Of a stretch of 64,000 nt of DNA, positions 26,801-38,800 are shown one piece after another (the stretch's first letter is position 1; the number at the start of each line of letters is the position of its first letter). Source of the stretch: Brachionus koreanus (Eukaryota > Rotifera > Eurotatoria > Ploima > Brachionidae); the NCBI GenBank assembly GCA_016987375.1, contig PJRA01000412.1:1735416-1799415 (forward strand), read 5' to 3'. The notes below the pieces were generated by a model. It had not been told where the DNA came from and did no database searches. It saw only the letters and a program-made list of their open reading frames with translations. The translations under genes were made by a program, and so were the position numbers.

Positions 26801-29800
26801 GTCAGAAATTAATTTGAATGATTAATTTAAATGATACTTTATATACATTTATGATACTTTAAATAATTCTATGATAATTAAAATTTTACTGTGAAACTTA
26901 AATATTTTTATATGACAAATTAAGACATTTATGTGAAAATTTAAATTTTTTATGTGACATTTAATACATTTCAATGACATTTAAATATATTCCCATTAAT
27001 AAAATCGTTCTGCTTTATTTTCTTTTCTTTTTAATGCTAGGACATAATTAAAAATTTTTTAAAGTTTATTTTTTTGTTCTGTAAATTTTAAAAAGTAACT
27101 TTTACCCTTAAAAATAAGTGACACACAAATCGTGTCTTTATTTAAGAATTTAGAAATTTAACTGACAGAAAATTTAGTTCAAATGATATATCTCATACAG
27201 TATTGGACAAAAATTTAGACGCACCAGTTTTTTTCATATGTTTATTTAGTTAAACATTAAAAAATTTAAATTTGAGATTAAAACAAAAGATAAAAATCGA
27301 TTAATAATAAAACTAGCGCAGCCCTTCAAAATGATACAAAGTACATGATAATAGAAATTTCTTAATATGTTTTAACTAAAAAATATTCAATTAGTGTTAA
27401 AATTATATATGGAACATCTCTATTAAACTTTCGGTTCCGTACCTGTGACTAACTAAAATAATACCCCGAAAAAATTAGAAACCTTAATTAGAAAAATTAA
27501 AAAAAAACGCTACCAATAAAGTTAGATGTCAGATAATTGGTCTCCTAATAGATAAGTCTAAAGGTAATAGGGAAATAGCTAAATTAGTGGGAGTATCAGA
27601 AAAATGTTTAAAAACCACAAGAAAAAACAATGGAGAATAAAAAGGAAGTCCCAAAGGTATCAGCTAGACCAGGGAGACCAAGAAAGCTATCTTATACAGA
27701 CCAAAAAAGTTTATTTACTGGTAAGAAAAAATCCTACAATAAGTAATAAGAAATTGGCCTCTGTTTTTAATTCTAAGTTTAAAAATGTTAAGATCAGTAA
27801 AGAAACAGTGAGGCGATTTCTAGCTAGTAAAGGACTTGAAAAAACATATATTAAAACATATCCGATGTTGCTTCTCTCTAAAAATCAGGGTCTTAGGTGG
27901 ACTCTTATTTGCTTGGGATTGCGATTTTAAAATTTATTGCTTCATTCTAATATTTTTTTTAGATTATCTGCTACATCTTGCATTTTATCTATCTTCTTGT
28001 ACTGATATGAAATCTTTTTTAGAATGTGTCATTAAAGTTTGCATTTTTTTAAATTTTTAATCGATTAATTAAAAAATTGAAAATTTCTAGTCTTTTAAAT
28101 AAAAACAGTAATTATAAAAAAAGATCAGGAATTAACTAAATTACGTCATTTTACATTATTTTTAGTAAGCTTAACGTAATTAACGATAGATTTAACTTTT
28201 GTTGTTAAAGATAATACTTATGGACAAAAAATTGGCATTACATGTAAATTAAAATATTTTGAAAAATTAATTAAAAAAAAAATTATTTTATTGATTTAAG
28301 ATATAATTTTAAAAAATTTGTAAAAATTAAATTTATTGAAAAAAAAAACAAGAAGAAGGTAGCAGTTTTATCGACAAAATTCGCGCAAAATTATGTAAGC
28401 TTAGTAAACATAATGTAAAGTTAAACAGTATGGTTATAGTCAGAGGTCAATACAGTATGGATTAACATTTATATTTGTATGAGTTTTCAAAGTTTGTTGG
28501 TCATGCAAAAATACACCATGCTCTAATAGATTTAAAATTTTTAAACTTGCAGAGCATTAAAAGAATATTTTTGATGATGCAATCAATAATTAATAAGTGG
28601 ATCGGAGATGATCAACTCGACGTACAGTCAATCCACTTTAAACCAAAGCTCGATTAACCGAATATCTCTATTATCTGAAAAAATTTAGGGAAAAAAAAGC
28701 TGTTTTATCAAATGTAAAATCAATGTATTTTTAGTCTGAACATTGCAGCTTCGTTTATCCGATGATAATTTTCTGAAAAATTTAAATTTTTTATGCTTTG
28801 TTTACTTAATTCTCTTTTTTTTTTAAATCAACACTTATTTATTAAATAAAATAAAAAGCAACTTTTTTATCAATTTTTATAAAACAAAAGCTACTGTTTA
28901 TAATAAAGATGTTGAACATTGAAACTCGAAAAAAGATTAATTAGTTTATTTTATAGAGCATAGTACGAAAGGAAAAAATTTTCCTAACTAAGTTAAACTA
29001 AGTTATTCAGCCAGAAATTTAATGATATGTGAAACGCGAGGAAAAATTACAGTGGGAAAAATTGAACTAAATCAAATTTTTTTTAATTCAAAATTTTTAT
29101 TTATTTTTGCTATTTTCGGTTTACAGGATAACCCAATATACACTTACCCGAACAAATTTACGGATTTATAGTTTGTTCGGTTTAACGCGGGTTGACTGTA
29201 CTTACATCTGTGTCATCTGTGCTCAAAAAGGAAATTGAAGAGATGAAATGCTCTCAATTATCGACTAGGATAGAAAAGGAACAACTATTAACTAAGAATG
29301 CATTTACAGAATCAATTTTTTAACATCTAGAAAAAATTTATTTTTCTGTTAAATTTATAATTGCATTAAATTTAACAAAATTCGGCTTTTGAAATTTTAA
29401 TTTGAATTGTTACATTTTGCATTTGCCTTTAGAATTTTATAAAAATTTACCTAATTAATAAAATAACAATTAGTCATCTTAAGCATAAGACCAACAATAA
29501 AATGTTCGCCAGTCGTCTTTTAAGAAAAAACTTTCTATAATTTAATGTATAAAATGACTTTAAAAGCAAATTCGGAAACTAATGTCCTGGTGGTATTTTT
29601 AAATAATTGTTATTTACCTGTCAAAAAATAAATACTGATCAGATAATAAAAGATTCTAAGAAGCTTGTATTTTTAGCATACTTAAAAGTATTATAGAAAA
29701 ACTAATCCATCTTTAAAAATTTTTTTTTTTCAAATAAAAATTTTAATAAAATAAATTTTCTTATATTAGCTAAAAAATTGAGATTTTTGATACTATAAAG

Positions 29801-30835
29801 TTAGCAAAAAAATTTAAAATTAAATTTTAAAATTACTTTGAATTGTTTTCTTTGATTAAATTGGTGTATTCTTGATGAATAACGTACATTATTGATGTCA
29901 ATATTTCATGCATTCCCTTTTAAAAAATTATTGAAAATGAACACATAAAAATATAGGCAAAAAATCTTATTACTTGACGATACTCAGTTTTTGTGAATTG
30001 AACATATATAAACAAAAGGTTAACAATCATTTCTTGTGTACTTTCAAGATTAAAAAATTCGGAGTAACGATTTCTTATAATAGAAAATTATAATAATGGT
30101 AAAAAAAAATTACATAAAATTCAAAGATTTTAAGTTAGTACATTCTATTTACGTCTTGTATAATTACAGTCTTCATTTGATTATGAGTAAAATATCTATT
30201 CCAAACGCTATTTTGGTGTTGAGACAATGGATGGTCAAAATTTAGCTCACTTGTTTGATTTAAATTTCGCGGATCACAACATATTTCTAATTTAATTTTT
30301 TCATATGTCTTTCTGTGCTTATTCAGACACTCTGCCCACTTAGACTTTTCCATTGGCAAGCAATCAAGGAAGATCATCCAAGCCAAGAATCTAAAATTTG
30401 TCTTTGCTAAAATTCCCTGGACTGCTGATGCTTTAAGCATACTAATATCGTTGAATAACAATTCAAATTTAGATTTAAATGAAAGTTCATCAATATTAAC
30501 TTTGGACAGAACTTTGACAGTATCACTGGTCAGTTTTACATTCGAATTAGACATATTTGAAGAATTAAGCTCTTTATTGATCATTGCCAAGTAATCTGGA
30601 CTGAGTGTCAAAGATTCATCGGAAATAAAGCCGCTAACAGTATCTGTACCTTCACTCAGTGTGCTAGAACAGTCTTATTTAAATAAATGAATAAATTTTG
30701 CTCAATTAGAAACAATGGTTCGAAATTTTTACCCAAAGGATTGGGTTTATTTTTAGGCTCTATGTTGAAAGTAGAGCTTGTACAACTTGTTAGTATCCAG
30801 TCATTTTCACTAGGTTTTGCTTCTAAAGACATCAT
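23871..30835 (-). CDS. TBC1D5: TBC1 domain family member 5 (Rab GTPase-activating protein)
   Basis: TBC1D5 is a Rab7-directed GAP that binds retromer and acts in endosome recycling and autophagy. Coding exons in transcript order: 30835-30733, 30673-30142, 30073-29974, 29916-29837, 26050-26000, 25942-25834, 25774-25608, 25548-25296, 25245-24919, 24589-24407, 24359-23871. They keep phase throughout and give 797 residues, near the human length. Both catalytic fingers are present: R211 in IIQDVNR and Q245 in YRQGMHEIL. LEFLEHDT, WLRLLFTREL, LILWDAIFA and LVNYIFVALLTYLRD match the TBC core, and a coiled-coil segment with LLAIAGLKQ matches the family's C-terminal helix. Nine introns are short, but the fourth is 3.8 kb and carries transposon debris. 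The start is an ATGATG pair at 30835-30830; I chose the first. The junction between the sixth and seventh exons is the least certain. Confidence 0.93.
26831..26990. repeat. degenerate 20-bp tandem array
   Basis: Eight successive units of about 20 bases follow a loose pattern ATGAyAcTTTAAATAnTTT. The units start at about 26831, 26851, 26871, 26891, 26911, 26931, 26952 and 26972 and differ at several positions each. The period is regular enough to be seen by eye. It lies in the large fourth intron of TBC1D5, about 200 bp before the Tc1 terminal repeat. Confidence 0.55.
27197..27950 (+). mobile_element. truncated, frameshifted Tc1-like transposon
   Basis: A terminal-repeat-like CAGTATTGGACAAAAATTTA follows a TA dinucleotide at 27195. 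The transposase N-terminus can be read from about 27521 but jumps between three frames. CQIIGLLIDKS and REIAKLVGVSE are in the first frame (helix-turn-helix). SARPGRPRKLS is in the second (the AT-hook-like GRPR linker of Tc1 proteins). NPTISNKKLAS and ISKETVRRFLASKGL are in the third (second DNA-binding domain). The sequence resembling the start of the DDE domain is lost soon after 27900, and no matching right-hand inverted repeat was found. This is a dead copy inside the TBC1D5 intron. Confidence 0.8.
28625..29198. mobile_element. pogo/Tigger-like MITE
   Basis: The element begins CAGTCAATCCACTTTAAACC and ends GGTTTAACGCGGGTTGACTG, so its ends are imperfect inverted repeats (16 of 20 bases pair). 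A TA dinucleotide flanks each end (28623-28624 and 29199-29200), as expected for a TA target duplication. Internal motifs such as CGATTAACCGAATAT, TTATCCGATGATA and ACCCGAACAAATTTACGG resemble the TTAACCGAA/TTATCCGAA pattern of pogo/Tigger-type ends. It is 574 bp with no meaningful reading frame, hence non-autonomous. It lies in the large intron of TBC1D5. Confidence 0.75.
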
Positions 30836-32821
30836 TCAAAACTCCATTAATAATTATCAACAAAATTTATATCCTAAAATTTAAATTCGAATTTTAGTCG
30901 TTATTTGTTATAATAAAACAAATAGATAACATGATCTTATATTATTCTATTATTACTTAAATTGAAACAAATTATAACTTTTTTTTAGATTAAAAGCTAA
31001 ATTAAAATATTTTTCTGAAATTTTTATGCTAAATTATTTCAAATTTTTCAAAAAATATTTTTTTAGAGATTTGCAAAGTTAAATAAGCATTTTTCCACTT
31101 TAAGTCATATGATCAATAGTTAAAAATTTTATCCATTGTGTTTTTGCGAGCAAATTTTGATCAGGAGTTGAAAAATTCACTACTAGACTTTTTTGATAAT
31201 TAAAAACATCATATTTTATGTGATGAAAAATAATATCGCTAAAATTAAAACAATAATAGATTAAAAAATTTTTAAAATAGACCGATTATTTTGAACATAG
31301 GGAGTTAAATTTATTTTAGTTTTGAAAAAAAACTGCTTTAGATTTAGATTATTGTTTTATAATTAAAAAAATTTCTATAATATTTGAGTATTAGAAAAAA
31401 TAAATCCAATAATTTAAATATCTAAACATAAAAAAATTAATAATATGTAGTTAGGTGGGAATGGTGACAATATTTTTTTTCTTCAAAGATAATCAAAGGG
31501 TTTGTGCCTTGTCTAATAGACTGATCAGCACTTAATTTACTAAAATTGCATAAAAGTTAATTTTTTATAATTGTTTATAATAGTTTTTTTAAGGAACAAA
31601 AATTAAAAAAAATGCTTTAATTATTTAAATAGGGAAAAATGTATTTTTTGATTGCTAATTGAATCTTAAAAAGTTCTTTATTTATTATCTTGTAAAAAAC
31701 TCAGACGAAAATTTAGCAATTGTTCCATTCACTTTCATTATTTAAAATAGTCACTAAATGACTTAGGATGAGGTACTTTGTACCATCGACTAAAGACTTT
31801 GGTCTAGAATGAAATAAATTCAGATTCACTTTTTATGCTTTAATAAAAAAAATATGGGATAAAAAAATAATCTTAACTTTTTATTCATTGTGCGATGGTT
31901 TAATTTCTTATGCTTCAAAAACCCTCATCCTTTAATTAGTTCCCTAATTAAATATTAAACTTTAAAATAATTTCTTATTATTAAATAGAAAACCAATTAT
32001 TCATATAATTAAAGCTTTTACAAAAATTAAATAATTATTTCGAATTTCAATCTACTTTGAAATTAATATTTTCTAATTCTGGTGTTGAAAAATGTTCTCT
32101 AGCAGCTCTTCTTATTTATTTAATTTAAAAACTTACAATTAAATATACAATAAAAACATAAGGTTGTGCTAAATCATAAAGAATATTTTAGTTTAAAGTT
32201 AACAGGACCTAATATTAATTAATATATTAATTAATTGAAATATCATAATTGATCATCTATTTCATGCTAAGGCCTCTTTATGATGCGTGCATTAAAATAC
32301 GCTTTTCATGTTTTGATGCGGGGTTAAAATTGAAAAAATCTGCTCTAATACTGGTTCAAAAAAAAGAAATTTCTGGCATTAAAAAGTGAAAATTATAAAA
32401 GTTCAAGTTTTTGAGTTATGGTGTCGGGTTAAAATTAAAAAATTTGAAAAAAATGCTCAATTAAAAATTATTTTTTAAATAAAATTAAATATTATTTTTT
32501 TATTTATTCAATCTTTTAGATATTTTTTTTTCAATTTATTCTTTTTGATCAATTTTTTTATTTTTATTCGTGTGTAGTCCGTTCAAAACTGGTTACGTCT
32601 AACCAATACTCCATTTAGTTTTACCTAGGCAAATATTTAACCAAAACTTTTTAAGATATTTTCTTTAAAAAAAAATCCTTTTTTTAAGAAAATATATTTA
32701 TTTTATTATCCGAAAATCAACAACTTAGGTTTGGTCAAAAAAATTATAAAGCTCTATTATCTTGTGACCAACAATAATATTTAAAAGTGCATTTTGATGC
32801 TAAATTTCGGCTCAATATTTC
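30836..32821. other. spacer between TBC1D5 and the NWD-like gene
   Basis: Both flanking genes read on the minus strand, so this holds the TBC1D5 upstream region and the NWD-like 3' UTR. It is AT-rich. A TTTATT (AATAAA on the minus strand) near 32699 is a plausible polyadenylation signal. No exon was recognised. Confidence 0.45.
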
Positions 32822-35800
32822 TCACTGAATGATACAGGCCCTGCTCGGACTTGATGTTTGTTTAATTCCACTCGAAATTTGTGTCAAATTATGTTTCGAT
32901 AAGCCTGAATGAAAGTCTGATTCAAATTTGCTGTAATTGGAAGACAAGTAAGAACTTTGTCTTGTCAGAAAAGCTTGCTTTGACTCATTTGTTTTTAAAG
33001 CTCTATGGGCGTGTGCCGAGTGTGACACTCGCTTCAAGTCGTTTCTGAGATCGGCACTCTTCGAATCAAATGACGATATGCTTGGACTAACATAGTCATG
33101 AGTAGTTCGGTAAAATTTAATATAGTTGTTAATAGCTTCGTTATTCTCCAAATCAATTACCAATTTTAATGGTAAAACATAACCATTTTCAGTTCCAATT
33201 AAAATAGTGCGTTCATTTTCGCCAACAGACAAGCAACTGATTACATTGGCCAGTTGAACACTAGCCACTAAAGTTGAATCATAGCAGCGGATTAGTAAAA
33301 TTTTTTTACGCTCTTCTGTACATGTCAAGAAATATCTTCCATTTGAAATAAAAACCACAAAATTAAAATCAAATTTTACTGGCATATTTGCAAAATTTTT
33401 CACCAAAGTATTATTCTTCAAATCATGCAAATTCAATTGATCATCCATGACGAAATCGCCTCGTGAAAATACAACTTTTTCCACATCTATTTCGGGGCTG
33501 AATATCGAATTAAACTTTTTAACAACTTGATTTGTATGAGGATTGTAAACTAAAGCTGCCTTTGGACCATTAATATTTCTCTTGAATTTCAGTAATTCCA
33601 TATCAAATTCAAAATGGTTTAAATCTTCTTTACCAAAACCGTTTTTAGAATAAATTAGAATAAAATTTTCATCTCCAAGTATTCGAATGTCCAAAAATAC
33701 ATTCTTACCAGCAGCAATTTCCTCGCTAGATAAAAATTCACTTAAACTAAACACTTGGACTTTTAGGGCTTTTTGCTTACTCTGAAAAAGATCATACAAG
33801 TCTAGATGAACATCAACTCGTTTGGCTTTGACCAAACCAGGAATTTGTTTATCGTACAATTTTGAGCACTCTTGGATCAGTGAAGCAAACATGAAATTTT
33901 TATTAATGCAAAAATTTGCTTCCAATGAATCACCGTTTAGTTTGAATTGATCAAAAATTTCAACTTTAGAAACATGACTGTTTATGGGTCCCATTATTTT
34001 TATACAAGTTTCAAATTCACTCCAGTCCAAACCTTCACTACAAAATGCATCAAAGTCATTTAAACAACTAACTTGCTTTATAATCAAATACACCTGTTCC
34101 ATTGAACCGGTTTTTTTCACTATAAATTTAGCATTTATTTCTAAGCGCGAATTTTTTCTTGCTACATAGGAAAACTCATCAATTACTCGATTTTCATTTC
34201 CTAAATCAATAATAGAGCAAATTTTTTTGTAAAATCCCTCTTCTTCGGGATATTTTTTGCCATTAAAATCTTCTACATCAACTACAAGGAAACAAAATTT
34301 ACCATTGTCATCAAGACAAGCAAGTTTTATTTGACTTGTAAATGGATTATCATTTTTTTCATAGTAACATGCCTTCACCACAGATTTAGAATGAAAATTG
34401 TGCTTTGATTGAAGAGTTTTAGCGTCGGGATATGCTCGAGAATAGACCAAGCATAAATTTGAGTTTTTGGCTGAATTGTGATTAATTTGCGGCAAATAGC
34501 AAAAATCAATTTTGCTATTAAAAATTCTCTGATCTTCAAATCTTATATCTTTGTAATCAATGGCTTCTAAATTCCAGATTAAAATTTTTCCATTGTCAAG
34601 CAAAGATACAACCAAATCTTGTAATCGGCTCGAAATTGATCTTATAATTCTATTAGCAGACAAAGTGCTTTGAAAAACTCGCAGCATTTGGCCAGAATGA
34701 GCATCATAGCAGACTAAATATGTATACATAGTTGCATAGATTACGGCTTGATTGCTTGTGCACCCAAAGCCAGTGAATGTGTTTTTAGATTGAGATTTAA
34801 AGCTAAAAGAAGCCAGAGAGTCATCTGTTAATTTCGGGTCTAAGTTTATGAAAGACTCAACTTCGCTTAAGTTAATTTTAAATTTAATGTTAATTGAGTT
34901 TTTAATGTCAATTACATAAACACAGTATAGAGCGCAAACAATCAGCATCGCTTCATCTTTGCTTGTAACCATGTCAAATATGTTAGGATCTTGGAGAACA
35001 TGCTCGGACGTTTTGATTTTTTTCTCCAATATCAGTTTAAAATAAGTAATTTGTTTGGTGTCTTTGGACAATACAAATAATTTGCGGTTATTATTAGCAA
35101 ATAGAATTTTTTCGGGTATTTCGGGTGAATCAAGAGTGATTACTCGATCAAAACTGGGTATCAAGTGATAGTTCAGGCTACTCTCGCTGTGAACAACAAT
35201 TACACTATCATCTTGGCTAATTGCACAAAAACAAGTCGGGTATGGAAGTGTTTTAATTAATGTTGATGAATTTAAATCAATAATCAAAGGAGATGGTATT
35301 TTTCGTAGAATAAAACATATGAATTTTGAAGATAAAACAACATGAGCTATTTCACATGGTTCAAATTCTACGCTTCCGTAAAATTCTCCGCTTTCAACTC
35401 TTCGTATAATCAATTTTGAATTATTTTCGATTATACACACAAAATCACCCGATTTATTACAGTATATCTTGCCTAAAAAAAAATTTAATAAAAAAAATAT
35501 GAATTTTTATTTATTAATAATTCATTTATTTGTAATACTAATTCAAGAACTATGATTATTTAATGAAACCAATAAGGTTCACTATAACTTGATCTAAAAG
35601 TTCAAGGCAAATTGAACTTTTAGATCAAATTTTAATAAATTTTAAAAATATGTTTAAAGTAAACAAAAAAAAAGGCGTCTGGCAGTAGTCTTTATTTGTG
35701 TTTTTGCTTTGTATTTTTAAGCGTTGATACATGATCAATAATTCTTTATAAAACAGCATCAAATATTTCAAAAAATATAAAATTAAAAAAACTTTTGAAA

Positions 35801-38800
35801 AAAAAATTTTTTTTCGATTTTTTAAATGGCTCTCAGTAAAAATTAACTTTTTTCGCCATTTTTAATATGTTCCTAAATTAGAATATATACAAAAAAAACG
35901 AAAAAATGTCTGGTTACAGAAAAGGAGAATTATTATCAATAAAAAAACATACAATGTTAAAAATAAAAATGGAACGAAAGTTAAAGAGAAAACCCTTTAT
36001 CTTTCAACCATTGACTGAACTCATTCCAAACATTACACAAAGGTGTTTAATTCTTAAAGGGTCTAAGACTATAAAAAAAAAGCGCCAAAATTGTCCTTAA
36101 ATAATTCTTGTGTAAATAAATTGTTGACCAAATTAAACCGATTTTTTTTTTAAACTATTTTAAACAAGCTTCTCATTTTACCTGTCTTTTTCAATTGATT
36201 GACTTAGTGTAGCGGCTAATATGTTATTTTTCTTTAAGTTCTATGTTAAGAATAAAATTTTGTTGCAAAGAATAAACTATGCTATCAAATTTTTAAACTT
36301 TTTGAGATGAGTTTGAGGCTGAAGTGGAGATTGAGACTAAGGTTGAGGTGGATGTTCAAATTTTGTTATTTAAAAATTTTTTTTGATAAATTCTCAATCA
36401 CAGTTTAATCTGAACAAGTTAAAAATTTGATAGCATCACTGTATCTTGGTATTCAGAATTAAAAACAAGGCTTTATAACATTAAAGAGATTATTTAGCGA
36501 CATGTCAACACTTAATTAAAATTGAGCAATTACGTTCCTATCTACTGTTTGGCGTTGTGAATTTCAATTACTAACTGAACAAAAATATTTCCTTTTTTGA
36601 TTAATTAGAATCAAAGATTATAAAATATAATGAAAAATATGAAAATATTAAAAAATGATTATGAAAAAATACAAATTCTTTCTAAATTAAGTCAATAATC
36701 AATTTAAATCATGTTGGTGTTTTATTTTTTTCATTATATTTAATCTAAAAGGAAAATATTTTTGTTCAATTTGAACTCTGATTAAAAATTGTAGTATCAG
36801 TTTTATGTTTTTGAACAAAAAATATCGATACTTTGAATTTAAAATAAGAAAATATTTTATTAATTTCTTGAGTAAGATCATTAAAATTTTGTTTCAAATT
36901 AAGTCTTATTTTCATAAAATAAAGATACGAGTTATATAAAATTTTGACATTAAAAATTAAAAATTTAAAGAGCATTCAAATGTTGAATTAAAAATTACCA
37001 TAAAAATTTAAAAGTACGTTCAGATTTTTTATTCTTAAAACATTGATCCGAAATTCATAGTCTTGTTTTATTAAATTACTTTATTAAGTTTTAAATGCTG
37101 AAAACATTGGAGAAAAATACATTGGTATCAACAAAATGATACAAAAAACAAAATAATGTATTTTTTTTATTTGATTTTATTTTACTTGTATAAAAATAAT
37201 AAATAATCTCAACTATAATTGAATTTTATTTGACGTGTTATATTCAGTTAATTGATAAAATTTTTAAAAATAATCAAATTTTTTAAAACTTACCTTTGCC
37301 ATTAAAAATTTCATTTTTGAAATCTAATAAATTCATATCAAAAAATTTAGTCATTGGACTAGTAGATTTTTTATAGACTAAAATTTGACCATTAAAGTCA
37401 CTTTCAACTAGTTCGAGTTGGCTATTCTCAATTAAATCAATCCCCATGTCTATTGTATGCTGATATACCCAAGCTTTGAATAAAAAAAATTCTTCACAAA
37501 ATTGAAAATTTCTCAAAATAGTTACCAGGTGTTTGAAATATTTGTCCAGCAGGAATCAATGGATTGACTATTGAACTTTTGGCATCACACTGATCTATAA
37601 AAGCTCTTATTTTATCAAAAATTTGGTAATATGGTAAAAGTCGTCCTATAAGCTGGCTGAACAATAAATTTACATCTTCCATTATGGCTTTAAATAAAAA
37701 ATAATTTAATTTCAAAGAGTCATTTTTGCATCTAAAAATTACCAGATTCAGACATTTTTAAACTCTCGCATACCAAATTCACTTCCGGATCGCTTTTTAG
37801 CATGTCGAAATCATACAATACTGAAAACAAATCAAAAGCTTTAATTTTTGCATATATCCATTCAATGTTGAAATAAACATTTTCAAAAATTTGACTTATC
37901 ATGTTGGCATTGACCAAATGATATGGTAATAAAGCTAATTTTCTTAAATTGTATTTTGCTTTTACATGAGTATGAAATGATTCATACTGAATTGGTTGAA
38001 TGGGACATAGTCTATCAACAAATAACTCGTAATCGTTGATAATTGGTTTTCCAATGCTCAATTGTTTATCACTGCTATCAGATTTTGGCAAAGTAATAGT
38101 CTGATATTTAAGCGGTTTTTTAATAGGGCTTGACCAAATTCCAAGATAATATTCAGCTACAGTTTGATGCAAGTGTGTTGAGAATTTTTTATCAGCTTAA
38201 ATATAACTTTTTAGATAGCTAAAGAAACAATAATTTTATTTTTCACATACTTAAGTATTTATCTGTAATTATTTGTTTGAAAATTGAATGTTTCCAACTT
38301 AGAATGTTGATTCCGTGAAGAGGTTTCATTAGTAGATGGTTTTTTAAATAATTAAGAATGTTTAAAATATAAAGCCATGGCATTCGTAGTCCATCATTCA
38401 TATTTTTTACCAAGTTTTTTGCTTTGTACACTTTCATTAACTCATTGTCCAAAGATAAAATATCCTGAAGCTCCAATTCACTAAAGCCACTTAATGAAAT
38501 TGTAATATAACCTAAATAAATTGAAATAAGAAAGAATTATTTTTTAAATTTAACCAGGATCCCGCGTGGTCTAGTGGTTAGGATTTGACGCTCTCACCGT
38601 CAAGGCCCGGGTTCAATTCCCGGCACGGGAAAATTTTTTTTTTTGGTTTTGTATTTATGTTTAGAAAATTTACAAAAAAAAGAAAAATTTTCCCGTGCCG
38701 GGAATTGAACCCGGGCCTTGACGGTGAGAGCGTCAAATCCTAACCACTAGACCACGCGGGAGATATTTGAATATATAGAAATAAAATTACACAAGACATG

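Larger units (their letters stand above)
35473..37293 (-). other. intron 10 of the NWD-like gene with hairpins
   Basis: This 1.8-kb intron is AT-rich and contains two separate inverted repeats, listed on their own. A 64-codon plus-strand frame at 35906-36100 shows no recognisable motif and is not called a gene. Confidence 0.6.

Noticed and set aside
28216..28245. GGACAAAAAATTGGC resembling the Tc1 terminal repeat at 27197
   Set aside because: It is in direct, not inverted, orientation and only the GGACAAAAA core is shared, so it is not accepted as the right end.
35906..36100. Plus-strand 64-codon Lys-rich frame
   Set aside because: Lies in an intron of the opposite-strand gene, has no recognised motif and composition explained by A-rich sequence.
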